Source of the DNA: Pseudolabrys sp.
Lineage (GTDB): Bacteria > Pseudomonadota > Alphaproteobacteria > Rhizobiales > Xanthobacteraceae
NCBI GenBank assembly: GCA_029980465.1
Contig: JARYIJ010000001.1
Location: 558,001 to 622,000 of the forward strand
Reading direction: 5' to 3'
Length of the DNA stretch: 64,000 nt
In this document: positions 25,899 through 33,209 of the stretch, in pieces
Position numbering within the stretch: the stretch's first letter is position 1
Layout: each line of letters begins with the position of its first letter
The notes under the pieces: generated by a model
Database searches by the model: none
What the model saw: only the letters and a program-made list of their open reading frames with translations
What the model was told of the DNA's origin: nothing
Made by a program: the position numbers and the translations under genes

Positions 25899-26263
25899 CG
25901 CGCCCCCGCCGCCGGGATGCTGCCGGTCGTCTCGCCGCTATCGATCATGGCGCCGATCGGATCGTCGGCCGCCGCCGGCGGCTTGGGCGGACGCGGCGGC
26001 AGACGGTCGAAGGTGCCGAACTGCGTCGACTGGATCGGCTGCAGCGACAGGTGGCGCTGCGCCAGCGCCTCGAGCCGCGACGGCGTGTCGAGCTTGGACC
26101 AATCGGCGCGCAGCAGCGCGATCCTGTCGCGCTCGTGGCGGATCTCGTTGCGCAGCTTGGCGACGCGCTCGGCCTGCAGCGTCGAGTCGAACTTGATCTT
26201 GTAGACCACCGAGGCCGCCGCGATCAGCGTCGCGATCACCATGATGTTGACGAGGCGCATCAT
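25895..26263 (-). CDS. ftsL: Cell division protein FtsL
   Basis: FtsL is a small bitopic protein that acts with FtsB and FtsQ to activate FtsWI. The 122-aa product has a very short N-terminus, one membrane segment (VNIMVIATLIAAASVVYKI) and a periplasmic coiled coil (LQAERVAKLRNEIRHERDRIALLRADW). The tail RHLSLQPIQSTQFGTFDRLP is the conserved alphaproteobacterial end. It is identified by size, topology and position between rsmH and ftsI rather than by strong sequence identity. It follows the rsmH stop by 1 bp and overlaps ftsI by 4 bp. Confidence 0.92.
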   Translation of the reverse strand: MMRLVNIMVIATLIAAASVVYKIKFDSTLQAERVAKLRNEIRHERDRIALLRADWSKLDTPSRLEALAQRHLSLQPIQSTQFGTFDRLPPRPPKPPAAADDPIGAMIDSGETTGSIPAAGAR

Positions 26264-26264
26264 G

Positions 26265-27323
26265 TCAGGCGCCCCTCATCACGTCGGCGAGCGACGGCAG
26301 ATCGGGCAGCAGGTCCGGCATGGTAGCGCGCGGCGCGGCGCCGGTGCGCGCGGCGGCGCGCAGCTTGGCGCTGCGGGCGCGCGGATTGGCGGCGATCTCC
26401 CCGGCGTCCGGCGTCACCACGCGGCGCGTCAGCACGGTGAAGGTCGGCGTGGCGCGGCGGACTTCCGGCGCGTGGCGCGAGCCGCCGCGCGTCTCGCCGC
26501 GGTCGGCGAGGAACGTCTTGACGATGCGGTCCTCGAGCGAATGGAACGACACAACGACGAGGCGGCCGTCCGGCGCGAGCAGCCGCTCGGACGCGGCGAG
26601 CGCCGCGACAAGCTCGCCGAGCTCGTCGTTGACGAACATGCGCAGCGCCTGGAACGTGCGCGTCGCCGGATGGATGTCGCCCGGCTTGCCGCGCACGACG
26701 GAGGCGACGATGTCGGCCAGCGCTTTCGTCGTGGTGATCGGCGCCTCGGCGCGGCGCCGGACGATGGCGCGGGCGATGGCGCGCGACTGTCGCTCCTCGC
26801 CGAGCCGGTAGATGATGTCGGCGAGGCTGCGCTCGCTGGCCCGCGCCACCACGTCGGCGGCGCTCGGGCCGTCCGGCCCCATGCGCATGTCGAGCGGGCC
26901 GTCGTTGCGGAACGAGAAGCCGCGCTCGGCGCGGTCGAGCTGCATCGACGACACGCCGAGGTCGAACACGATGCCGTCGACAGGTACGAAACCTTGCGCG
27001 AAGCCCCGCGCGGCGTCCTCGATCTCCGAGAAGCGGCTCTCGACCAGCGTGAGCCTGCCGTCCGACGCCTCGACCAGACCGTAGCCGGCGGCGATCGCCG
27101 ATCGATCGCGATCAAGGCCGAGCACGCGCCCGGACAATGGTCCGAGCAATGGCCCGAACTTGGCGATAATCAGCTTCGTATAGCCGCCGTTCCCGAACGT
27201 GGCGTCGATGTAGCGGCCGTCCGGCCGCACGTTGAGGGCGTCGACCGCCTGGCGGCCGAGCACGGGAATGTGGGGAGCAGGTCCGCCGGCAACGGCCGGG
27301 ACGCCGTTGCCGCTCCCCATCAT
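26265..27323 (-). CDS. rsmH: 16S rRNA (cytosine-1402-N4)-methyltransferase RsmH (MraW)
   Basis: RsmH methylates C1402 of 16S rRNA at the ribosomal P site using S-adenosylmethionine. The 352-aa product has [13 protein letters not shown], the SAM loop [12 protein letters not shown], the [28 protein letters not shown] signature and [16 protein letters not shown]. The start is at 27323, overlapping the mraZ stop as ATGA; a second ATG directly follows. A longer in-frame extension upstream is the out-of-frame reading of mraZ and was discarded. ftsL begins 1 bp after the stop. Confidence 0.97.
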   Translation of the reverse strand: MMGSGNGVPAVAGGPAPHIPVLGRQAVDALNVRPDGRYIDATFGNGGYTKLIIAKFGPLLGPLSGRVLGLDRDRSAIAAGYGLVEASDGRLTLVESRFSEIEDAARGFAQGFVPVDGIVFDLGVSSMQLDRAERGFSFRNDGPLDMRMGPDGPSAADVVARASERSLADIIYRLGEERQSRAIARAIVRRRAEAPITTTKALADIVASVVRGKPGDIHPATRTFQALRMFVNDELGELVAALAASERLLAPDGRLVVVSFHSLEDRIVKTFLADRGETRGGSRHAPEVRRATPTFTVLTRRVVTPDAGEIAANPRARSAKLRAAARTGAAPRATMPDLLPDLPSLADVMRGA

Positions 27324-27796
27324 TCCCGCGCTCCGGGCGCGTCCCGCGCCGTCTGTGAGCCGAGCCGTTGCTTGAGCGCACGCACCTTGTCGGTGGCCTC
27401 CGCGAGCTCCGCGCGAAACCGGTCCGGTTCCCAGATCTGAAATTTGTGGCCGAGGCCCACGAACGCCACGCGGTCCGTGATTCCGGCATGGCTCTTGAGC
27501 GTTTCGGACAGCATCACCCGTCCCTCGCCGTCGATCTTCAACGTCTCGCTGGTGCCATAGAGCGCGATCGCCAGTTGCTCCCGCTCGTCCGAGAACGGCG
27601 CGTAGCGCGTGGTCAAATGCTCGATCTCCGCCATCAGCGCATTCCCGCCGGCGTCGATCGCCGGACGATCCAGAGCCGGGTAGCAATAAAGGCCGTCGAA
27701 GCCATCGCGGTTCAGCACCGAGCGAAATTGAGCCGGAATCGACACGCGGCCCTTGGCGTCGAGCCGCAACACCACGTTGGAAACAAAGCGGTCCAT
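27320..27796 (-). CDS. mraZ: Transcriptional regulator MraZ
   Basis: MraZ is an AbrB-fold protein that binds the promoter of its own dcw operon and represses it. The 158-aa product carries two MraZ repeats: [16 protein letters not shown] near residue 10 and [21 protein letters not shown] near residue 80, each with the conserved D-x-x-G-R pattern. The start at 27796 ([10 protein letters not shown]) is standard; an ATG eight codons upstream is also in frame. It is the first gene of the cluster and overlaps rsmH by 4 bp. A TGGG repeat array lies about 175 bp upstream. Confidence 0.96.
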   Translation of the reverse strand: MDRFVSNVVLRLDAKGRVSIPAQFRSVLNRDGFDGLYCYPALDRPAIDAGGNALMAEIEHLTTRYAPFSDEREQLAIALYGTSETLKIDGEGRVMLSETLKSHAGITDRVAFVGLGHKFQIWEPDRFRAELAEATDKVRALKQRLGSQTARDAPGARE

Positions 27797-27969
27797 CGGC
27801 CGCACCTGACGCCCACGCATACCGGAACCGCGCCACGCAAGCCGGTCCTGACCGGCCTACGCCTGAACGGGCCGATGCCGGACGAACCCGGCAGCGGTGG
27901 CGATCCCGGCAGAACTCCGGGCCGCTATGGCTTTCGCCTCGGGCCTCTTGAGCGCTCCAAGATAGATCG

Positions 27970-28003
27970 TGGGATATCATGGGTATTTATGGGCGTCAAT
28001 GGA
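27970..28003 (-). promoter_or_regulatory. dcw operon promoter overlapped by MraZ-type TGGG repeats
   Basis: On the minus strand TTGACG (27999-27994) is followed after 17 bp by TATCCC (27976-27971), a good sigma70-type promoter pointing at mraZ. On the plus strand TGGG occurs at 27970, 27980 and 27990 and TGGA at 28000, exactly 10 bp apart. MraZ is known to bind TGGG-type direct repeats with 10-bp periodicity at mra promoters. The repeats cover the -35 to -10 region, which fits repression. The leader to mraZ is about 165 bp. Confidence 0.75.
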
Positions 28004-28139
28004 ACGAGTTCGCTGCAGCTCCCCACCCGAAGCCGCCGCGAAGCGATGCGCGATCCGCATTAAGACGCCCTTAAGTTTAAGGATTTGTTGCCGGATTCAG
28101 CCGCCGGGGACGGAACTTGGGCGGCGGCCACAGTTCCGC

Positions 28140-28164
28140 GGAACGGCGGCAGGAGTCGTGGGTT
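28140..28164 (+). promoter_or_regulatory. Possible EcfG-type (general stress) promoter of the PRC-barrel gene
   Basis: GGAAC (28140-28144), a 16-bp spacer and GGTT (28161-28164) resemble the alphaproteobacterial EcfG consensus GGAAC-N16/17-CGTT. The site is 54 bp before the ATG of the downstream exported PRC-barrel gene, a gene class often found in the general stress regulon. A second imperfect match (GGAAC at 28112) overlaps. This is inferred from motif only. Confidence 0.4.
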
Positions 28165-28217
28165 GCCGTTGCGGAGGGAGGAAACCGAACCAACCAACGA
28201 ACTACTCTGGAGGCCAC

Positions 28218-28829
28218 ATGATGAAACAGCTTCTGATTGGCGTCGCGCTTGGTGCGCTGACGCTGTCGGCCGCGCAGGCTCAGTCCACCCCGCCGACCGG
28301 CGGTTCGAAGGCGCCGGCGGCCCAGACCCAGACCATGCCGAACAACAGCTCGTCGCCAAGCACCAAATCTGGCTCATCGTCGACGAGTTCGTCGAGTAGC
28401 TCGAGCTCGGGGATGCAGCAGAATGCGAGCGCGGATCACGTGATCACTTCGCAGCAGCCCGACCAGTGGCTGGCGTCGAAGTTCAAGGGCACTACCGTGC
28501 TCGGCCCCGACAACAAGTCGATCGGCGACGTCTCCGACATTCTGTTCGACAAGGACGGCAAGATCGAAGCCTATGTCGTGAGCGTCGGCGGCTTCCTCGG
28601 CATGGGCGCGAAGGACGTCGCGCTGGCGCCGGCCTCATTCGAGGTCGTGCCGGGCACCAACAACGCGAGCCCGAAGCTGAAGTTGTCGATGAGCAAGGAC
28701 CAGCTCAAGGAAGCCCAGAACTTCGAGCCCTACAAGGCGCCGCAGGCGACAACGACCGGCTCGGGCGCTCCGTCGGCCGGCGGCATGGGCGCTCACCCGT
28801 CGCCGTTGAGCTCTCCCAAGGGCAAGTAA
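28218..28829 (+). CDS. Exported PRC-barrel domain protein
   Basis: The 203-aa product has a signal peptide (MMKQLLIGVALGALTLSAAQAQ, cleavage after AQA), then a low-complexity Gln/Ser/Thr linker with a run of serines. A PRC-barrel follows: WLASKFKGTTVLGPDNKSIGDVSDILFDKDGKIEAYVVSVGGFLGMGAKDVALAP. PRC-barrels are small beta-barrels that bind other proteins or RNA; exported versions in Rhizobiales are common and often stress-induced, but their function is not known. A strong Shine-Dalgarno (TGGAGG, 28209-28213) precedes the ATG at 28218. It is divergent from mraZ and ends at a hairpin terminator. Confidence 0.9.
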   Translation: MMKQLLIGVALGALTLSAAQAQSTPPTGGSKAPAAQTQTMPNNSSSPSTKSGSSSTSSSSSSSSGMQQNASADHVITSQQPDQWLASKFKGTTVLGPDNKSIGDVSDILFDKDGKIEAYVVSVGGFLGMGAKDVALAPASFEVVPGTNNASPKLKLSMSKDQLKEAQNFEPYKAPQATTTGSGAPSAGGMGAHPSPLSSPKGK

Positions 28830-28848
28830 AGCTGTCTCTCGAGTATCG

Positions 28849-28876
28849 AAGGCCCGCGTTTCGGCGCGGGCCTTTC
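28849..28876 (+). terminator. Rho-independent terminator after the PRC-barrel gene
   Basis: AAGGCCCGCG and CGCGGGCCTT form a 10-bp stem around TTTCGG, followed by TCTTC. The stem has A-rich and T-rich ends and could work in both directions. Confidence 0.8.
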
Positions 28877-28942
28877 TTCACATCCTTCACGTCGGCTCGC
28901 GCGTTGATATCGACTCGCGGGCTCCTTATAGGTGGCGCCGGA

Positions 28943-29734
28943 ATGCAGTGGTCCCCCATGGCCGAACGGCCCGCCTTCATGGCTGAAACCTACATCGCCG
29001 CCGACGTCGTCTCCTCGTCGAATTTCGACGAGCGGATCGGCGCTGCGCCCGACATGATTCTGTTGCACTACACCGGCATGCAGGACGGACAAGCGGCGCT
29101 GAAACGGCTGTGCGCACCGGACAGCAAGGTTTCGGCGCACTACGTCGTGTTCGAGGACGGCCATACCGTGCAATGCGTGCTGGAAGGCAAGCGCGCCTGG
29201 CACGCCGGCGCATCGTCCTGGGCCGGAGAGACCGACATCAACTCGCGCTCGATCGGGATTGAGATCGTCAATCCCGGACACGAGTTCGGCTATCCGAAAT
29301 TTCCCCTGCGCCAGATCGCGGCCGTGATCGCGCTGTGCCGCTCGATCATGACGCGTCATACAATTCCGGCCGACCGTGTGCTCGGCCATTCGGACGTTGC
29401 CCCGTCACGCAAGCAGGATCCCGGCGAGAAATTCCCGTGGGAGTTGTTGCACGAGTCGAATGTCGGCCACTGGGTGCGCCCGGCACCGCTGTCGAGCGAA
29501 GGCCCGAGCCTCAAGCTCGGCGAAACCAGCGAGGCCGTGCGCCACATGCAGCGGCGGCTTCGCGATTACGGCTACGGTGTCGATGACACCGGCAGCTACG
29601 GCGAGGAGACCCGGATTGTGGTCGCGGCGTTCCAGCGTCACTTCCGTCCCGAGCGCATTGACGGTGTCGCCGACGCCTCGACCTTGCTGACGCTGCGGGC
29701 TCTTCTCGATACGCGCCCGCCGCCGCTGGGGTGA
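28943..29734 (+). CDS. N-acetylmuramoyl-L-alanine amidase with peptidoglycan-binding domain (AmiD/AmpD type)
   Basis: The 263-aa product is an Amidase_2 zinc enzyme that cuts the amide between MurNAc and L-Ala. The catalytic domain shows MILLHYTGMQ (zinc His), SAHYVVFEDGHTVQCV, AWHAGASSW, SIGIEIVNPGHEF and the late VLGHSDVAPSRKQDPGEKFPW (zinc His and Asp). A C-terminal PG_binding_1 domain follows (LKLGETSEAVRHMQRRLRDYGY...VVAAFQRHFRP). No signal peptide is seen, so it may act in the cytoplasm in wall recycling. The start is 28943, with AGGTGG about 8 bp upstream; ATGs at 28958 and 28979 are alternatives. Confidence 0.9.
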   Translation: MQWSPMAERPAFMAETYIAADVVSSSNFDERIGAAPDMILLHYTGMQDGQAALKRLCAPDSKVSAHYVVFEDGHTVQCVLEGKRAWHAGASSWAGETDINSRSIGIEIVNPGHEFGYPKFPLRQIAAVIALCRSIMTRHTIPADRVLGHSDVAPSRKQDPGEKFPWELLHESNVGHWVRPAPLSSEGPSLKLGETSEAVRHMQRRLRDYGYGVDDTGSYGEETRIVVAAFQRHFRPERIDGVADASTLLTLRALLDTRPPPLG

Positions 29735-29934
29735 GTACCGCAGCAAGCAGCGAACTCACTTTACGAGTCGTTCCTCAATGAAAGAAAATGGGCGCCGCAT
29801 CCAACACAAGCGTCGTCATCGCCCGCGCAAGCGGGTGATCCAGTAAACGTCGGCAGGATGTTGCTGAAGGTCCAGCGCAGCGTCACGTCGTCGAACTTGC
29901 CGATCTGCGCGATGGTGTCGCCCTGCTTGCGGCC
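29735..29934. other. Region with repeat and short degraded coding trace
   Basis: After the amidase there is a weak GTGAGT...ACTCAC hairpin and a CCCGCGCAAGCGGG palindrome (about 29820-29838). On the minus strand, 29860-29960 reads QIGRKQGDTIAQIGKFDDVTLRW-like sequence, truncated by the palindrome. It looks like the broken end of an unidentified gene, but too little is left to name it. Confidence 0.35.
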
Positions 29935-30111
29935 GATCTGGCGCGTATAAATCTGCTGGATCGGATCGCTCCGGCGCTGCGGCTGCGGCAGGGCGACGAT
30001 GCCGTGTCGGCCATCGCCTATGAGTGCGGCTTCAACGACCTGGCGACCTTCAACGGCCGCTTCGCGCGAGTGATGGGCGCGACGCCGACCGCCTATCGCG
30101 CCAGACGCCAG
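29935..30111 (+). pseudogene. Remnant of an AraC-family regulator (C-terminal HTH only)
   Basis: The plus-strand frame from 29935 reads DLARINLLDRIAPALRLRQG, then AVSAIAYECGFNDLATFNGRF and ARVMGATPTAYRARR. This is the second helix-turn-helix of an AraC/XylS protein, with the conserved IA..CGF.D...F...F....G.TP..YR pattern. There is no start codon or N-terminal part. The end overlaps the last codons of the convergent LysR gene at 30093. A former gene cut off by rearrangement is the simplest reading. Confidence 0.7.
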
Positions 30112-30998
30112 GGCGCGCTCGAGAACTTCTCGAACAGGAAATCGAGAAACACGGCGCACCGCGGCAGGCGCTGACGGCCGACAGGATAGATCGCCGACAA
30201 TGGAAACGGCTCGACGTGATGCACGTCGGCCAGCACGGTGACGAGTTCGCCGCTGCGCAGCGCGCCACTGACGATCGCCTCCGACAACCGGACGAGGCCG
30301 GCGCCTTCGATCGCGAGCCGCAGCGCCGCCTCGGCGTCGTCCGTCATGACGCGCGGCCGGACCTCGACGACGTCGACGCCGCCGCGCACGTCGAACGGCC
30401 AGCGGTTGAGCCCCCGCCCCATCACCGTGACGCAATCGTGCTGCCGCAAGTCCGATGGCGATTTCGGCGTGCCGCGCCTGTCGAGATAGGCCGGCGATGC
30501 GCAGATCAGGCGATGCAGGTCGGCGATCTTGCGCAGCGTGAACGGCCCTTCGGGAATATGACCGGAGCGCACGCCGATATCGGTCTGCTCCTCGATCAGA
30601 TCGACCAGGCGGTCGGTGATCGAAAGCTCGATGTTGATCTCGGGATACCGGGCGAGAAACTCGGCAATCGAGGGCGCGAGAACGTGGAGGCCGAATGCCG
30701 TGCCGGCGTTGACGCGCAGCAGGCCTCGTGGTGCGCCGCGCAGCCGCGTCACTTCCGCTTCGGCTTCCTCGACATCGGCGACGATGCGGCGCGACCGCGC
30801 CAGGAACGCCTCGCCTTCGGCGGTGAGCGCGAGCCGCCGCGTGCTGCGAAGCAGGAGCTTGGCGCCGAGCCGGTCCTCAAGCCTGGACATCAATTTGGAC
30901 ACCGCCGAAGGCGTCAGCCCGAGTTCCTCGGCGGCCGCCGAAAAGCTGCCACGATCCATGACTTTCACGAAGACGTGGAGATCCGAGGTGCGATCCAT
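30093..30998 (-). CDS. LysR-family transcriptional regulator
   Basis: The 301-aa product has the LysR winged HTH at residues 1-60 (FVKVMDRGSFSAAAEELGLTPSAVSKLMSRLEDRLG), followed by a periplasmic-binding-like effector domain (DIGVRSGHIPEGPFTLRKIADLHRLICASPAYL). Length and the C-terminal FLDFLFEKFSSAPW are those of a complete member of the CrgA-like group. Its target is unknown; the divergent neighbour is a 51-aa ORF across a 161-bp AT-rich gap, the usual place for a LysR binding site. Its 3' end runs into the AraC remnant. Confidence 0.92.
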   Translation of the reverse strand: MDRTSDLHVFVKVMDRGSFSAAAEELGLTPSAVSKLMSRLEDRLGAKLLLRSTRRLALTAEGEAFLARSRRIVADVEEAEAEVTRLRGAPRGLLRVNAGTAFGLHVLAPSIAEFLARYPEINIELSITDRLVDLIEEQTDIGVRSGHIPEGPFTLRKIADLHRLICASPAYLDRRGTPKSPSDLRQHDCVTVMGRGLNRWPFDVRGGVDVVEVRPRVMTDDAEAALRLAIEGAGLVRLSEAIVSGALRSGELVTVLADVHHVEPFPLSAIYPVGRQRLPRCAVFLDFLFEKFSSAPWRLAR

Positions 30999-31159
30999 TT
31001 TTGTATGATTTCCAGTCGCTTAATAAGCCGGACAGAATCTATCTGTGCCTTATCGTCATGAATATATGTCTAAATGAACACATTATCATTTTCAATGATC
31101 GGAATATTGTGCACCCAGGACATAGGAACTGATCGAGCGAGATTTCAAAGGAGACGGCC

Positions 31160-31315
31160 ATGAGCGCCATGCAGGACTTCTACGTTGCCCCGGTTTCGGT
31201 CGAAGCCACGATTGCCAAGGCGCAGGCCGACCGTTCGCTGGTTCTGGCCGCGATGATCCGCTCGCTGCCGGCCAAGTGCTCGCGCCTCGTCGCTTCGCTG
31301 CAAGCGAATGGCTGA
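31160..31315 (+). CDS. Small protein, 51 aa, unknown function
   Basis: An ATG at 31160 preceded by AAAGGAGA (31148-31153) opens a 51-codon frame that begins MSAMQDFYVAPVSVEA, continues TIAKAQADRSLVLAAMIR and ends SLPAKCSRLVASLQANG. It could form one amphipathic helix with a single cysteine. Support: a good ribosome site, an independent AT-rich upstream region shared with LysR, and a strong terminator 50 bp after the stop. No family was recognised. It could be a leader or a regulated small protein under the LysR gene. Confidence 0.6.
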   Translation: MSAMQDFYVAPVSVEATIAKAQADRSLVLAAMIRSLPAKCSRLVASLQANG

Positions 31316-31365
31316 TCCTCTTCATTCAATCCAAGCCTCCTGAACCTCCCAGAGGCTGCCTCGAC

Positions 31366-31402
31366 GGGCCGGACTGCAAATTATAGTCCGGCCCAATTTT
31401 TT
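31366..31402 (+). terminator. Rho-independent terminator
   Basis: GGGCCGGACT and AGTCCGGCCC pair around an A/T-rich loop, followed by AATTTTTT. It closes the transcript of the 51-aa ORF and isolates it from rnpB. Confidence 0.9.
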
Positions 31403-31460
31403 ACTGGTCCGGAACGGTGGTCCTTGACCGGGACGCATCTGCACCCCATTCCTGTCTCGT

Positions 31461-31899
31461 CAGTCGGCCGGACGGCCGCTCCGGCCAACGCCGAAAGGCG
31501 GCCGGGGAGGAAAGTCCGGGCTCCATGGACAAACGATGCCGGATAACGTCCGGCGAGGTCCGGTCTTTCGGGAGCGGGCTTCAGGGACAGTGCCACAGAG
31601 ACGATACCGCTTCCCCACCCCCGACCCTCCCCGCTTGCGGGGAGGGATGAAGGGTAGGGCAGCAAGGGTGAAAAGGTGCGGTAAGAGCGCACCGCGCTGG
31701 CGGCAACGTCGGCGGCAGGGCAAACTCCATCGGGAGCAAGACCGAATAGGAACGGCGTGGGCTCACGCCCGGTCAGTCCGGACCAGCCGTTCGGGTAGGT
31801 TGCTGAAGGCGCCGGGCAACCGGCGTCGCAGATGAATGGCCGTCACGCTCGCGGCGCGAGTCGCGGGCCATACAGAACCCGGCTTACAGGCCGGCTGAT
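31461..31899 (+). ncRNA. rnpB: RNase P RNA (type A)
   Basis: This is the catalytic RNA that trims tRNA 5' leaders. Canonical blocks are visible: GAGGAAAGTCCGGGCTCC near 31509 (P3-J3/4-P4), GTGCCACAGAGACGATACCGC near 31590, AAGGGTGAAAAGGTGCGGTA near 31666, GGTAGGTTGCTGAAG near 31795, and CAGAACCCGGCTTACAGG near 31873 (P4 3' strand). P1 pairs CAGTCGGCC at 31461 with GGCCGGCTG at 31889. The length is about 439 nt. The P12 arm is built from a palindrome of the DUF559-cassette family. Ends are set from P1 pairing and may be off by a few bases. Confidence 0.95.
31613..31647 (+). repeat. REP-type palindrome forming the P12 arm of rnpB
   Basis: CCCCACCCCCGA followed by CCCTCCCCGC-TT-GCGGGGAGGG is one unit of the family that also flanks the DUF559 genes. 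Compare the second half of the 10902 and 16223 elements. Here it lies between ATACCGC and the AAGGGTGAAA block of RNase P RNA, where the variable P12 stem is expected. Confidence 0.75.
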
Positions 31900-31908
31900 A
31901 CGTCGATA

Positions 31909-31949
31909 GGGGCGCCCGGCGGAGAACCCGCAGGGCGCCCCGCCATTTT
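31909..31949 (+). terminator. Rho-independent terminator of rnpB
   Basis: GGGGCGCCC and GGGCGCCCC pair around GGCGGAGAACCCGCA, itself a small stem, and are followed by GCCATTTTG, 10 bp after the rnpB 3' end. Confidence 0.75.
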
Positions 31950-31990
31950 GGTACGCCTGCCGAGTTGTCATTGTCCGCGTTTTTCAAGGA

Positions 31991-32110
31991 TGTCATTGCC
32001 CGCGGAAGCGGACAATCCAGTCGACGCAGGCGCCAGTCGAATCGAACAACGTCAGAACACACGGCAGCCTTCCCCTGTACTGGATCACCCGCTTCCGCGG
32101 GTGATGACGG
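31991..32110. repeat. Palindromic repeat pair (CCCGCGGAAGCGG family)
   Basis: TGTCATTGCCCGCGGAAGCG at the left and CGCTTCCGCGGGTGATGAC at the right form an inverted pair with about 60 bp between. It occupies the leader of the DMT permease; an in-frame upstream ATG at 31965 would translate it and was rejected as start. Confidence 0.65.
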
Positions 32111-32132
32111 CCTGCTAATCGTTTTGCTCCTC

Positions 32133-33014
32133 ATGCCCTCCCCCCACAAAAATCTCGGCGTCGCGCTCGGTCTCGCCGGTGTCCTGTGCTTCGCCAGCAC
32201 GGCCCCGGTGACCCGGCTGGCGGTCCGCTGGTTCGATCCGGTGTTCCTGACGATGGCGCGCGCGACCATCGCCGGCTTCATCGCGCTCACCGTCGTCATC
32301 GTGATGAAGCGCAAGCCGCCGCGGCGCGAACTGTGGCCGAAATTCATGGTCCTCGCCTTTTGCGTGATCTTCGCCTACCCGGTGCTGCTCGCACTGGCGC
32401 TGCGCACGGTGCCGGCGTCGCACGGCGGCGTCGTGCTCGGCATCGTCCCGCTGGCGATTGCCGCGATGGCCGCCCTGCTGGGCTACGAACGGCCGAGCGC
32501 GGGATTCTGGATCGTCAGCGCGCTCGGCGCGGCGACCGTGATCGGCTTCGTGCTCCGTCACGGCGAGGCCGGCACGATCGGCAGCGGCGATCTGATCCTG
32601 CTCGTCGCCGTTGTCGCCGGCGCGCTAGCGTACACCCTGTCCGGCCATCTCAGCACCGGCATGCCGGGCTGGGAGGTGATCAGTTGGCAGCTCGCCATCT
32701 TCCTGCCGGTCACGCTCGGCGCAACGATCTGGCTGTGGCCGTCGCATGTCGCAGAGGTGCCGCCGCAGGCCTGGGGCGCGCTCCTGTGGGTCGCCCTGAT
32801 CAGCCAGTATTTCTCGTTCGTCCTCTACAACGCGGCGATGGCCATGGGCGGCGTCGCGCGGATCGGACAACTGATGCTGCTGCAGCCGTTCGTCATCGTC
32901 GCGCTCTCGGTGCCGATCAACGGCGAGCGTCTCGACCTTGAGACGATTCTGTTCGCGGCGGCTGTTGTCGCCGCCGTCGTCGTCGGCCAGCGCATGCGCG
33001 TGAAACGCAGCTAG
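32133..33014 (+). CDS. EamA/DMT-family membrane permease
   Basis: The 293-aa protein has about ten membrane helices in two EamA repeats. The first starts VALGLAGVLCFASTAPVTRLAVRW, the second LILLVAVVAGALAYTLSG. The LLQPFVIVALSVPINGERLDLETILFAAAVV end is characteristic of the drug/metabolite transporter superfamily. Such proteins usually export amino acids or small metabolites; the substrate cannot be told from sequence. The start at 32133 (MPSPHKNLGV) follows the repeat. It is followed by palindrome remnants and the first IS copy, so it stands alone. Confidence 0.85.
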   Translation: MPSPHKNLGVALGLAGVLCFASTAPVTRLAVRWFDPVFLTMARATIAGFIALTVVIVMKRKPPRRELWPKFMVLAFCVIFAYPVLLALALRTVPASHGGVVLGIVPLAIAAMAALLGYERPSAGFWIVSALGAATVIGFVLRHGEAGTIGSGDLILLVAVVAGALAYTLSGHLSTGMPGWEVISWQLAIFLPVTLGATIWLWPSHVAEVPPQAWGALLWVALISQYFSFVLYNAAMAMGGVARIGQLMLLQPFVIVALSVPINGERLDLETILFAAAVVAAVVVGQRMRVKRS

Positions 33015-33040
33015 AGCCGTTTCGCTTTTGATGAAAATGA

Positions 33041-33209
33041 GACTCGTCATGGCCGGGCTTGACCCGGCAATCCATCCTTTTGAGATGATTCATCTTTTTC
33101 GATAGATGCGCGGTCAAGCCCGCGCTTGACGATTCCGAGTAAACCTGAACCGCTTTAGCGATCTATGCCATCGCGACATTACCGATGATCTCGTCATGGC
33201 CGGGCTTGT
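33041..33209. repeat. GC palindrome remnants upstream of IS copy 1
   Basis: GTCATGGCCGGGCTTGACCCGGCAATCC (with a break in the right arm) at 33048 and a second half-palindrome GTCATGGCCGGGCTTGT at 33193-33209 are seen. The latter is cut by the IS. No gene is present in 33015-33209. Confidence 0.6.

Noticed and set aside
22544..26204. Long plus-strand frames opposite murE and ftsI (471 and 847 codons)
   Set aside because: They are antisense to complete, conserved genes and lack any recognisable protein pattern.
29761..30435. A 224-codon minus-strand gene overlapping LysR
   Set aside because: Most of it is the shifted frame of the LysR gene; only a short segment near 29860-29960 looks like a degraded coding trace.
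31381..31835. Short protein frames over rnpB
   Set aside because: The region is RNase P RNA by its conserved blocks; the frames are incidental.
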